Positions 31,933 to 42,936 of a DNA stretch of 64,000 nucleotides are shown here, piece after piece. The DNA is from Flammulina velutipes (taxonomy: Eukaryota > Basidiomycota > Agaricomycetes > Agaricales > Physalacriaceae). Location: contig CM022371.1 in assembly GCA_011800155.1 (NCBI GenBank), positions 1,922,001 to 1,986,000 of the forward strand, in the 5' to 3' direction. A model generated the notes under the pieces. The model had not been told where the DNA came from, did no database searches, and saw only the letters and a list, made by a program, of their open reading frames with translations. The position numbers and the translations under genes are program-made. Position 1 is the first letter of the stretch. Each line of letters opens with the position of its first letter.

Positions 31933-33057
31933 TTAGGCATCTCCCAAAAGGACTTTGATCCCTGCGTTCTCGTTCAGCGAACTAGCAGGCATCATGGAAT
32001 GAAACAACGCACGGTCAATGATATCCAGATACGCGGTCGTCGCAGGGCTGTCTGGATACTCGTCGATGAAACTGACCCCGTAATCGGCGCTCTTGCCTAT
32101 CCTTGGATCAAGCGGTACAGAACCCAGTAGCTCCAACCCTGTCTCTTCAGCTAAGCGCTTCGCACCACCCGTACTAGGTTTGAAGATCTCCGACTTGCCG
32201 TTACAACTTGGGCACACAAACCCGGCCATGTTCTCCACAATCCCCAGCATCCGAACACCGACTTTACGGCAAAAGTCGATCTCACGACGCACGTCCTGTA
32301 GAGCAACCTCCTGGGGAGTAGTCACCAAGACGGCACCGTCTATACCGCTCTCCTTGAGATACTGCACGACGCTCAGATGCTCGTCAGACGTCCCAGGTGG
32401 AGTATCAATAACCAGGTAGTCCAAATCACCCCAGTCGACATCTTTGAGGAATTGAGATATTAAACCGTTCTTTTTCGGGCCGCGCCACATGACCGCGTCT
32501 TTGGCCGAGGGGAGCATGAAGCCAACAGACATGACACCGAGATTGTCCTGCACATATACCGGCGACCAGCCTGACGCAGAGGCATGAACCTGTTCCGAGG
32601 CTATCCCAAGTATTGTCGGTATCGACGGTCCGCAGATATCCACGTCCATAATTCCCGTCTGACAGTCGATTAGACGAGCACACAAACTACATCTGAAGCG
32701 TACCTGAGTGTCCTCATCTGAAGCAAAGGCCCAAGCCAGCTGTGCGGTGAACGTCGATTTACCAACCCCACCTTTGCCGGAGAGAACCAGGATCTTTCTG
32801 CGGACGTTAGACATCCTCGCCTTGATGAAAGGAAGTGCAGGATCTGGGCCTTTTGGAGTAGAAGATGCGCATATTTCTTGATTATCGCAGCCTGAGCAGG
32901 CAGCTACTTTGCCAGCAAGCTCAGATTCAGTGCCCTATCCAAGTGATGAGTAAGATTCGTGAATTACGCTTAGGTCACATACTGGACAATGTTCAGGTGC
33001 GTTTGAGGGCACTGACAATGCATTATGGACAGCAGACGCTGTCTGGACTGCTATCAT
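31933..33057 (-). CDS. NBP35: Cytosolic Fe-S cluster assembly factor Nbp35
   Basis: P-loop NTPase scaffold that, with Cfd1, builds [4Fe-4S] clusters for cytosolic and nuclear proteins such as DNA polymerases and Rad3-type helicases. The N-terminal cluster motif is complete: APEHCPG, then [12 protein letters not shown] (four Cys), joined by an intron at about 32940-32987. The Walker A variant is [25 protein letters not shown] and [15 protein letters not shown] are switch regions; the C-terminal FVCPSC holds the bridging Cys pair. A 45-nt intron (32659-32703) contains no stop and keeps frame, so a retained form would add 15 residues. Start at 33057 is the likely ATG (MIAVQTAS); shorter choices exist. 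Confidence 0.92.
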
Positions 33058-33216
33058 AACGTGGATGGATGATGTTGAAAAGAAACTCGAGATGGATGAT
33101 TCATGAAGAGTTGACTCCGGCTCCCCTATCCGATGTCCCGAATGACAATTCCGTTTGTAAACACAGAGACTACAGATAATTATACAAGAAAAGCGACAAC
33201 ATACATACAAATAAAC

Positions 33217-36021
33217 CTAAGAGCTCGGCGTCGTGCGTGGCGGCGGAATCTGATCAATCAGTACCTCCCAGTACTCCCAGTCCGTCCCATTGTCTAAATT
33301 GGCGAGAAGTCGCGGGTCAGGCGCACCGACAGCCGTCGAAGTCGTCCCCAGCCACCCTCCAGCATATGGAGCACCTCCTCCCCACGCCGGAAGCATACTA
33401 GCCCCATCCATAGGGGCGTTGACCGTATTCACCCAATGATCCAACAACGACTGAGCGGCCGAATCCTCCTCAACGTTAGGGCTCCCAGAACCCGACGGCG
33501 AATCCCCAAAGTCCACGCCATTCAAAGCTTGCAGGCGCTGGAATGTCGGGGACTGGTTCATGGATCCATTGGCGTTGAACGGGGGCGTATGTGGGGCGAG
33601 GATGGAAGGGAATGATGGGGCGGGGCGTCCATTCGAAGCCTGATGGAGTCCCAGAAGGAGCTGAGCAGGAGTTTCGCCTGTCTCAGGATGCATCCTCTTT
33701 GATGCCTTGTCTTTCAGAAATTCTATCGTCTTGAGCTCCCGTCGCGTCGTGTCATCCATTTCTCGGATACCTTCGTGCTCTTTCATGAATGCGTCCAGGA
33801 TCATGTGCATCATGGCTGCATCCTTTCCGTTAGGCTCCAGTACAAGATATATTCCACTGATCATCGCCGTTTGGAACTCGCGATAAGCATTACTCAAAGA
33901 ATCCCGAGTCTCCTTCGGCACAGATTCTCGGAAAAGTTGGCGTACTCGAAAGTCAATCATGGCTGATTCGAAACACGCCGCTCTTGAACGGGCGTAACGG
34001 TCCGACCCAAGTCGCTGTAGGATGTAAGGTCGATGCAGGCTCGTTCTCACGAACATGATCTCAGTGATGAGAAGAAACCGGTGAATCGAGATAAACGGGT
34101 GCTGTTCATCCAGTGAACGATCCGGCTCCAGGGCAAAGTGTGGTGGCAGGTCACGGATGAATGCAAGAATCCTGTCGTCCAACTCTTTGATGGTTTGGTA
34201 ATGAGTCGCCTTGACTTGTTGGAAGTGGTGGACTATAGAGCCAATGATAGTTGCCAGCTGGTGTCTAAGAATGACGAATGTCATCTTGGTTGGAGTGGAT
34301 AGTGGGGCAGCATTTGGAGAAGCAACATCGTCCACGTTGAGTGGGCACTGTGAAGACGTGTATTCGTCCTGTATAGAGTTCGGGCGCCCCAATACTAGCG
34401 CGTAAGAGCGATCGGCATGGTAAAGATAAGACCTAATCACTGTTAGGACATTTCTCAGTGGTAGATTTGCGAATTACCATATACGTCTGCGGTATTCAGC
34501 CATGACCGGGTCCAATCCCTGATACCCCTTTCAGAACACATCTGGTATATGTCATAACGAGGAGGCTTACCATAGATGCACCATCGCGATGAAATCCAAG
34601 GGCCTGCGCAGTGCGTACGGCGGCACCAAGCTGGCTCCAACATTCCGTTATTCGACGGTCGAACGTCAGAAAGCGAGCACTCTTCGGGACGTCTCAGCAA
34701 TGTCAAGATAAGGGCCTCCAACACTTACGAGAAGTCGTGTGAGCACGATATCTAAAGAGTCTGGCTGAATGGCAGCCGCTATCAACAGTGATCTTCGAGC
34801 TATTGAAGAACTGTGAGACTCCAATATGGCAAGAAGTAAAGGTTGGAAGACTGACAGGACCAATAATACCGAAGGGATGTGACGCGGCGATGTCGAGCAT
34901 TTCCACCAATATCCTCAGGTGCAAGCCGTATAGATATTGCCAGAACAACAAAAAGCAAGGGAAGGAAGCTAACATCCTGAGGGTTGGTCGCCGATATTCC
35001 ATGCGAGCCATGTGAGTGAATCGCATTGTACGATGCACGGAATTCCGGTTCAGATATAGGATATCGTGTCCAGTTTCTGAAGCGCGATTTAGAAGCCTTT
35101 GCTAGACGCTAAGCATCTGGGACTTACACTGCCTGGAAATAGTGATCAATCAGCACTTGCGTTATTCGCAAAGTGGGAAGTTCGCCAAGCAGCTCTGCTA
35201 TTTTGTGGGGGGATACACCACATTCTTCGACAAGATTTTTCAGATTGTCTGCTGCTGTTGTCTCGCTGACGGCGTCTATATTCGGGTGGCGCAAGTGATG
35301 ATCGCGCATAAATGTTTTGTCTGGAGGAACATGACCGGGAAGTGCGTGTTGCAGCTAGTGATAACGATGAGAGGAAATAAAGGATAAGGGAAAGTAACTT
35401 GCTTGTTCGATGATGGAGCCTGGGGCAATGCTGCCCGAAGCACTGTTTCCGTACCATCTACCACTCTGGAAAGATCCACCACTGGGATCGGCGTCGTCTG
35501 CGTTATCGTCTTCAGAATTATTGCGATTCTGCTCAGCAGCGTTGTGAGAGTCGTAGGACGTTGAACCGGGTGTTGCTGGCATGCAGTACTGAGGCAAGGC
35601 CATCTCAATGATGTGCTCGAGTCGCGCTATTCGGGCGCCCATGTCCTGGTCGCTCTTTCCGGGCGTGTATGCCTTGCAAAGCTCTGGGACTTTCCGGGCA
35701 ACACACTGCACAAATTTAGAGATATCCGGTACGGAATTGAATAACGTACATGCGAACATGGGGTCTGACGATCGCACTGTATACTACAGTCAGCCTAAAC
35801 AAACGCTGCAGTATCGAAGACTACCTTTTGCTTTCTCCGGTGGCATTCGCCGCAGGAAAAGCTGAGAAAAATTAGGGTACATTATGCAACGAGCCAAGAT
35901 AAGGCTACCTGACGCGAGATCGCTTCTTGGCAGCGAGACTGTCTTCGTCGTCGAGCTTTTTGCGTTTGTTCGTCGCCGCTGCGGTCGACGTTGAAGGACT
36001 GTCCATCGAGTGCTTTGCCAT
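33217..36021 (-). CDS. Zn2Cys6 fungal-specific transcription factor
   Basis: Regulator with an N-terminal binuclear zinc cluster and a fungal-specific (Fungal_trans) middle domain. The N-terminus (MAKHSMDSPSTS...NKRKKLDDED) has a basic stretch. Three exons make the cluster: CGECHRRKQK, then CDRQTPCSH, then CVARKVPELC (C-x2-C-x6-C-x5-C-x2-C-x8-C). A coiled-coil segment MGARIARLEHIIEMAL follows. The middle domain covers SYLYHADRSYALVLGRP and later helices, and the end (about 33250-33700) is Pro/Gly/Asn-rich with NPSG-type low complexity. Many introns. Start at 36021 or the in-frame ATG at 36006 cannot be separated. Target genes unknown. Confidence 0.85.
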
Positions 36022-36112
36022 CGTCGATGTCGATGTTCAAAGTGTGACTCAGGGAAATCTTATCATCCCACTGCGGAATACCGGCCCGGACTGTTCCTTG
36101 CCCCTCAACTTC
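36022..36112. promoter_or_regulatory. 91-bp divergent spacer between the Zn2Cys6 factor and MED17
   Basis: Start codons point outward, leaving 91 bp for both promoters. No TATA box is seen. Confidence 0.45.
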
Positions 36113-38294
36113 ATGGACGAGCCTTGGAAAAAGCTGGTTCTGTCTGTCGAGCGTCCATACAAAGATGAACATGGCAATCCTATTCCAATCCTATACGATA
36201 TCAACGAACACGGCCAGCATTTCTATGAACGGTAGGTGCCATTTCATCGCAATAAACTTGCATTCAATCCAACAGAAAGCAGACACCGGCTGAAATACTT
36301 GCACAAAACTTGAAACGCGTCTTTGCTGAACGTGGATTGGACTTTTTTGACAAGACGAAGAATGGAAACCTCGCAGACATCGTATCCAAGACGGTGGTCG
36401 AAGCCAAGGACAGCGAGGATGAAGCACAGACAGAAAAGAGCGACATGACCACGGAGGAGATGAGGGAGATGTGCATCAAGATAGCAGAGTCGCTGGGGTG
36501 CGTTGCCTTTGCAGAATCCATGTCTGTGCTCATCGCAGTGCAGCGTCGCGCAGGGTGAACTGTCAGAGGCCGGTGCATTGCTCGACGCGATCCTGCCTTC
36601 TTCAGCACCGACGTACAATCCCGCCACCGCCCATCTCCAGCAGCTCATTGCGCAACAGCCTCCGTCAGAAGTGAAACCAGCCCTGCTCACAGCGACGACC
36701 GTTAAACCGCTCCCGCCTCCAATATCCATCCAGGCATTCAACGCGCAGCTCGTCCTCGGCGGCAAGGACGAATCTCTGAGAAAGGCAGCAGATATATTCA
36801 AGGTCGCTGCCAACAAGATGGATAGCGACCGATTCAAAAGCGAAAAGTACTGGGCAGACGCCCTCAAAATTCGCAGAGCCAACTGGGGTCTTGTCCCAGC
36901 ACCTTTGCCGCCTGGCGTCGCCACAGGAAAAGGCGCGGACAAATCATCTCGAGACTTTATGGTCACCTATGGATTGGAAGAATGTACGTCTTCACAGCTA
37001 CTTCATTTTCTGATTCCTCATCTGTGCATACTAGCTTCTCAGGTGTTCCGTCGCCGTGCAATAGGGTGGATGGGCACGAAAGGCTCGTCCGAAGACATCG
37101 TCTTCCCCCACAGGCAGAACCATTCTTTGCGCGTGTGTCTTGTCGTCAACGATGGTAACGGGACTACACGCACCACCTATAGCACGCCTCGCGACGCGTC
37201 GACGGACAATCTCCAAAGCATGCTCAAAACTGCTCAACGCGAGATGGTCGACCAAGAGATTTTTACTTTTCTGGTCCACGAAGCTAGCAACCTCCCGAGT
37301 GCATCTGCCAAGGTATCAGAGCGACTCATTGCTATCGATGCCGCCCTGGGCACAGAAGTCCGCTTTGAACTGGTATGGATTACATCACCTCTTTTCGTAG
37401 TGAGACTAAATTTGCTAGATCGAAGGAGAGGACAACAATAATACGCCACCCTCTAGCGTACACCAGGCCACCTGTGACTTGATTTACCACTCATTACACG
37501 CCCTTCTCTTACGGCGACATGCGTCTACCAAACAGCAACGTCTTGCTGGGCCTTCTTCTGCCAAGTCTGACCCACCTCTTATTCTGCAGCCTATAATCGA
37601 TATTCTACAATATCAGGTCTTCTGCGACCGCGTCAAGACAGAGATTGACGGGATTGTTCAAGCCCTCAGCCTCGCAGGCATGTTATGCACTGTTCGTTAC
37701 CAGCCAATTGGTCAAGTGGGTAATGAACTCGTAAAGCTCCTCGACGACCAACATGTCAAATCTGTTGGGGGCCAATGCATACTGAGAATCGACAAAAGGT
37801 CGGGGTTTCCTCCTTCCATGACCATTTTCTCACTGTGATTGTCCAGACACTCGATTCGGTTCTCGTTCTTGTCGCCGTCGACTCTAACAGCACATCTGTC
37901 ACAAGCTACACTCACCATCTCATCGATACCACAGTTAACACAGCTCATTTCGGACGACGTGGGACGTTTCCTTCTCACCAGAATATGTGAACTTGGTCGC
38001 GAGATAACTGAGGAAGTGGGCGGGATATGGTTCCTTGATTTGAACAGATGTGTCGGCAGGTGGGAAGGATGTGTTTTGTGCGTATCCTCCAGAGTCTTAT
38101 AACAACATTCTAATATTTTCAATTCTAGCAATTTTCGAATAGAATTCGAAGGGAAGACAAGCATCAAGTGCATCGCCTTCCGCCTCGACAGACAGACATC
38201 GAAGGATGGAGAAATTGATACTTTCCACAATATGTCTATACCTTTGCTTAAATGGGTGGAAGGGAAAATTACAACGGCCATAAAGCCAACATAG
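36113..38294 (+). CDS. MED17: Mediator complex subunit 17 (Med17/Srb4)
   Basis: Head-module scaffold of Mediator, required for most Pol II transcription. The protein begins MDEPWKKLVLSVERPYKDEHGNPIPILYDI, the family's conserved N-terminus. Later blocks are ILAQNLKRVFAERGLDFF, EEMREMCIKIAESLG joined by a 46-nt intron to VAQGELSEAGALLDAIL, then FRRRAIGWMG, DNLQSMLKTAQREMVDQEIFTFLVHEA, CDRVKTEIDGI, and a C-terminal part ISDDVGRFLLTRICELGREI with WVEGKITTAI. Introns number about seven. Length near 650 residues fits. The downstream stop at 38292-38294 is 60 bp from the RPL5 stop, so the two 3' ends converge. Confidence 0.85.
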
Positions 38295-38353
38295 GACCCG
38301 CATAGTCATATCGATAGCGCATACAAACAACATAGTGTAGGAGCTCAAGTAAT

Positions 38354-39464
38354 CTACTCGTCGTCCTCCGCCGCGGCACCGCCAGCCTGGAATTTCGCAA
38401 TCTTGGCGGCGATCCTCTCCTTCCTCTGCTCGAGAGTGAGCTTGCTCGACCTGAACTTTTTGCTCTCTGATGCCCAGTCCTTCGATTTCTCGGAGGGCTT
38501 GAATGTGGGGTCCTCACGGATGGCAGCGTATGCGTTGGTGTAGATCTCCTCGATATCTTCTGAGCCAACACCGTCAGCAAGGTAAGTGGCGAACTGCTTC
38601 TTGAATCTGAGTAGGTTATCAGTAAACGGAATGCGAAAAACTTATATCAACGTACCGCTCGTCATCTTCCTCCTCCAAGCTCTCCATGTACTCAGCAACG
38701 TGGCCAGCGTATATGTACTTCTTGAGAACTTCATCGTCGAGCTCCTTGGCTTCGGGGTCGTAGCCGGGGAATCGCTTGTCGGAATGGGGTACGTAGATGC
38801 CACCGTCGCTTGCACCTTTCATGGCACCGAATACACGGGAACCGGTTGAGGTACGCTTGAGACCAACATCAAGGAAAGCCTTGAAGGGCCGGGGCGCATC
38901 TTCTCCTTCGATGGTCTCGGTCACGGTGTATGTGCCATCCGGCTCCTCGACGCCCTGGTACTTGTCGGCAAGACCAAGTTTTGTCAGTGCGCGGCGGGCA
39001 CATAAGAGGCCAGTCGCGTATGCTGTCAAAGTCGTGAGTGATGTTCAGACGAGGGTTCCGATTTGGCTCACCAGCAGCCCAGTTGGTGAGACCGTGGTTG
39101 ATACCGTAGCGCGGTAGCTCTTTTGATCGTGCAGAGGTGAGGACAAAGTCACCCTGCAGACGGGCGTAGACAACCTGGACGATAACCTCCCGGTTGGTGA
39201 AACGCACGACGAGGCGGTATTTTGGTGCATTGCTAAAATGGATTGAGAATCAAACGAGAAGGATGTAGATGCTGCGTAGCGTACTATTTGTTCTTTGCCT
39301 GGGTCACCAATCGCTTGCGAGCGTAGTCTGCGGATTGTCAGAATTTCCATTGTCCGAATGAACGTAGTGCTCTCACAATCGGTCTTTCCTTCTCTCCTGC
39401 GACGGTTCTTGACCTGGAACCGAGAGAAGTAAGCATCGGATTTGACCTTCTTGACGAATGGCAT
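38354..39464 (-). CDS. RPL5: 60S ribosomal protein L5 (uL18)
   Basis: Large-subunit ribosomal protein that carries 5S rRNA. The start [36 protein letters not shown] is invariant; later [87 protein letters not shown] and KRFPGYDPEAKELD are all family blocks. The end is acidic (GGAAAEDDE). Five introns at about 38601-38655, 39018-39072, 39236-39285, 39321-39375. Codon use is highly biased. The C-terminal Lys-rich helix (SESKKFRSSKLTLEQRKERIAAKIAKF) binds 5S rRNA. Confidence 0.97.
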
Positions 39465-39751
39465 CTACGAATCCAAGTCAGCATCTACATCCCGGCTCAT
39501 CGAGTTGCATCCAGCGCTCCAGACGATATTGGTGTCTCCGGACAGCGAGAACCGTCCATAGGATACCATTCATCGTCGGATGGTGAACGAATGGGCAACA
39601 TACCTTGAGGGAGGGGGTCTTGAGGGAGCGAAGGGCACTTTACGAGGATTGTCCACACTCAAAATTCCAAGGCACGTTGCTGACTCAGCGACGCGTTACA
39701 TCGTTACTATTTGTGACCGCTGTGACAGGCTCGTCTTGGAAGTCGACCACC

Positions 39752-40544
39752 ATGAATCCTTACAGCAACCCGACGTACAACTACAACCAACAGGCATCCG
39801 GCTACGATAATCCTTATCATCAGCCGTACGCAGGCCCTAGCTTTCCACAAGGATCCTCTTCACACAATGCTCCAGTTCCTGCAAACGCCTACGAATATGA
39901 TGTCGGAATCGTCGCTCAGCAAAGTGTCTATGTGCCAGGCGCCATGATAGACAAACGTGGAGGCGCAGGCGGAAAGCTTGCAAGAGGCGGAAAGAGAACG
40001 ACCGTGCTGCGCAAAGGTGGAGGAAAGACTTGGGAAGATCAGACTCTGTTGGAATGGAATCCTTGTGAGTCTTCGTCGCCTCTTGAAGTGCCTTTGTTAA
40101 CCATTTTCTGTGCAGCGTGGTTCAGGTTATTTGTCGGTGATCTCAGTAACGACGTTTCTGATGACGTTCTGTCGAATGCATTCAACCAGTATACCTCTTT
40201 CCAGAAAGCTCGGGTTATTCGCGATAGACTCAGTGGCAAGGTGTGTTTATCCTCATCACCAATATCGAATTTCTTCTCATTGTGCATCAGGCCAAGTATG
40301 GCTTTATTGCCTTTTCTGATCCAGAAGATTTCCTCAAGGCATGGAAGGAGATGGATGGTGCGTGTTGTCCTCACGTCTCAAGTCGCCTCTATCACTAACG
40401 CCACCATCAGGCAAATATGTCGGAAATAGGCCAGTCAAATTAAAGAAAGCCGACGACACTGCCATTCGACCAGTCGAGATTGGTCAACGAAAGGCCAAAC
40501 AACTCGAGAGAGACTTGAAGAAGAACAGGCACAAGCCTTACTAG
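39752..40544 (+). CDS. RBM42-like RNA-binding protein (single RRM)
   Basis: RRM protein similar to RBM42, which associates with the spliceosome and hnRNP K in animals. Starts MNPYSNPTYNYNQQASGYDNPYH at 39752; a Gly/Lys-rich linker (RGGAGGKLARGGKR) and RKGGGKTWEDQTLLEWNP precede the RRM. RNP2 is RLFVGDL (after an intron at about 40062-40116), RNP1 is KYGFIAFS (after an intron at about 40241-40291); VKLKKADD and WKEMDGKYVGNRP follow. The tail is basic (KAKQLERDLKKNRHKPY), a close match to the RBM42 C-terminus. Four exons, about 200 residues. Function in this fungus inferred only. Confidence 0.85.
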
Positions 40545-40777
40545 TACTTTCCAATGTTGTGAGCATGGACCTCTGCCTGGGCTCGATGTATGTTATATTC
40601 AAGTCGATCTGCTATTTTATGCACTCACAAAATCTGCGAAATGCACGAGTGACAATCAAACCAACCTTGGTAAGTGCCTCTTCTCGAAAACGTTCCAACA
40701 AATTCTCTGCTGCTATTCACAGTGACGAGTCATGCTCAAAATAAGCATGGACATATCATGTAAGTACAGTACATGTT

Positions 40778-42842
40778 CTACAAAACGCTATGGGACTCTA
40801 GTCCATGAATTTTAAGATCGGGGTGCTTCTTCCCACCCAAAGATTCCCATTTCCCTTCAACGTGGTTACATCCCCATGTCTTGATCTCTCGCAGTGCCCC
40901 ACTGTTCTTCTCAATAAGACTCTTGAGTGTAAAATCGTCCACTCCACGACAGAATCCCAAGTCAATGGCCCGTAGATTACCGGCCTGCTCTGCAATCTCC
41001 CCTAGCGCTTCGTTATCCAGGTCCTTCCAACCGTTGATGTTCAGTTCCTCGAGACTCGACCCGGAATGTACCAGGATGGCAGAAAGGGCCTCCTTGTTGA
41101 GAGTAGACATTCTCGATATGTCAAGAGAAACTAATCCTGAATTGGACCACCCATCGAAAAATTTGGCTACACCTTCATTCGAAAGCTCGACCAACCCACG
41201 TAGGCCGAGGGATGATAGAACTTTAGTATTCGGTTGCAGGCCCTTCAAAAGAACATCGTCAGACACTGCCTGGTGGCCGGACAGGTTCAAACGAGTGAGA
41301 CTTGGTCCGACTACACCTAGCATGTCAATGAGGGCTTCATCGCTACATGGTGTAGGAGGGTCCGATATGTTGAGGGAGACGAGATTAGACAATTGGCTGA
41401 TGGACTGTAGAAACTCGTCGGACATTTGTCCAACTTCCTGTAGCCCAAGGGTGTGCAATGTTTCCCCTGATGTAGCGATAAGGGTGTTCAGGCAATCCAG
41501 ATCAAACCTGGCGCTCTGAACAATTTCAAAGCATTCGAGGCGTGGATGAGACTTGAAGAAATTAATCCAGGCAGCAGGCCTAACCAGGAATGGCCCAAGA
41601 AGTTTGAGGGATGTTAGCTTGGGGAGCGAGGAACACCACGACTCGAAGACGGCGTCAGATATCAGACCGCAAAAGTCAAGTCGCAGAATCGTTAGATTTG
41701 GGTTAAGATGACCCAAGGTGATGAAGGCGGTCGGATTTAGTTCTGAAAGAACAAGTTAGCGATGTGTATATAATGTGAAATCATGGATGCGCACTGGTAG
41801 CGTCGTAGAGCGTCAGGGTGCTGTTTTCCGCGCCATAGAATAGATGCACGTTCTCCGACGACCTTGAGGGATGTCAGTCAAGTGAGTGGATGAAGAAAAG
41901 AGAGCACTGACAAGCTGCGGTTCTTCGATATGGCTTTGGAGATTGCGTCCATGTTTAGTGCTCCTATGTCACCAAATGCATCGATATCCCCAAGATGCCT
42001 GGAAATTATCTGAAATTGGCTCATGAGTGCTTGAAAAGAAATAAAGAATTGATCTGACTTGTATGCACAACGAGGAGAGGGTAGGCAATATCACTTCTTG
42101 GAATTGCGCAACGGGTTTCCGTGCAGGTTGACGCTTTCTTGGTACAGCAGGTTTCTTGAACGGGTCTGCACCAGAAGCTTTGGCGCATGAGTGGCAGAGA
42201 TATCCAGGACCAGGTTTCGCGGCCATTGTGTATTTGGTCTGCAAGTCATGTAGCCTTCGATAAGTGTATGAGGAGCTGCGCACTCACGACGGTGAACTGT
42301 TTTTCGCATTCTGCGCAGGTATCAAAGCTACCCACGGGTGGCTTCGATGATGAAGCACCTTGATTTGACCATAAGGATCGCGAAAGTGCGTTGTAGGGAT
42401 CTTCCTCTTCCTCTTCGTCGCCTTCGTCCTTTTTGGATTTCTTGCCCTTGCCTTTGGCAGGTGCCTTCTTAGTCGGGGCAGCCTTGCTAGTCTTTTGCTT
42501 TTTGGCAGGTGTCGGGGGATCGTCCAATTCATCGGATTCGTAGCCAGAGTTCCTCTACGTCAAGGTGAGTGAATATTCGATGCTCATAACGCGTCGCGTA
42601 CCCTTCTGGTTCGCCTTGGAGACGGTTGGGGCTCTTCGGCAGGCTGCTCTTCTTGCTCTAGATCCTGATTCGCCTGAGTTACCGCTGCAGAACGACGCGC
42701 TACTGTAGTCGGTGTTATATTATTTGCCTAATGAGCTAGTTAGCACAGAATTATAAATCAGCTTGCAACGCACCCTCAGAAACTCTGTAAGAGCCGACGT
42801 TGGGCCTCTGATGTTGTTAGCAGCGGCATTTCTGCGACTCAT
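40778..42842 (-). CDS. RAD7: Nucleotide-excision repair protein Rad7 (leucine-rich repeats)
   Basis: Partner of Rad16 in global-genome nucleotide-excision repair and in an E3 ligase with Elc1. The N-terminus MSRRNAAANNIRGPTSALTEFLR at 42842 is the typical fungal start. A Lys-rich, acidic middle (KKAPAKGKGKKSKKDEGDEEEEED) leads into a small zinc-binding-like segment CAECEKQF...YLCHSCAKASG, then a run of leucine-rich repeats: LTILRLDFCGLISD, LTRLNLSGHQAVSD, LSSLGLRGLVELSN, LEELNINGWKDLDN, LRAIDLGFCRGVDD. The end is GKKHPDLKIHGLESHSVL. Several introns, the clearest near 42240-42290 and 41870-41960. Divergent from CTNNBL1 with 94 bp between starts. Confidence 0.85.
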
Positions 42843-42936
42843 TGCGATTGAAGATGGTGGTTATTGTTCAAGAGACAGAGTCACGTCGGAAGCGGACTTC
42901 CCACGGTACGCGCTTGCCTTCGCGCCACCACTAATA
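42843..42936. promoter_or_regulatory. 94-bp divergent spacer between RAD7 and CTNNBL1
   Basis: Start codons face outward, and 94 bp must serve both. No TATA box is visible. Confidence 0.45.

Noticed and set aside
40559..40744. Short plus-strand open frame after RBM42
   Set aside because: Low-complexity, no motif; probably the 3' UTR of the RBM42-like gene.
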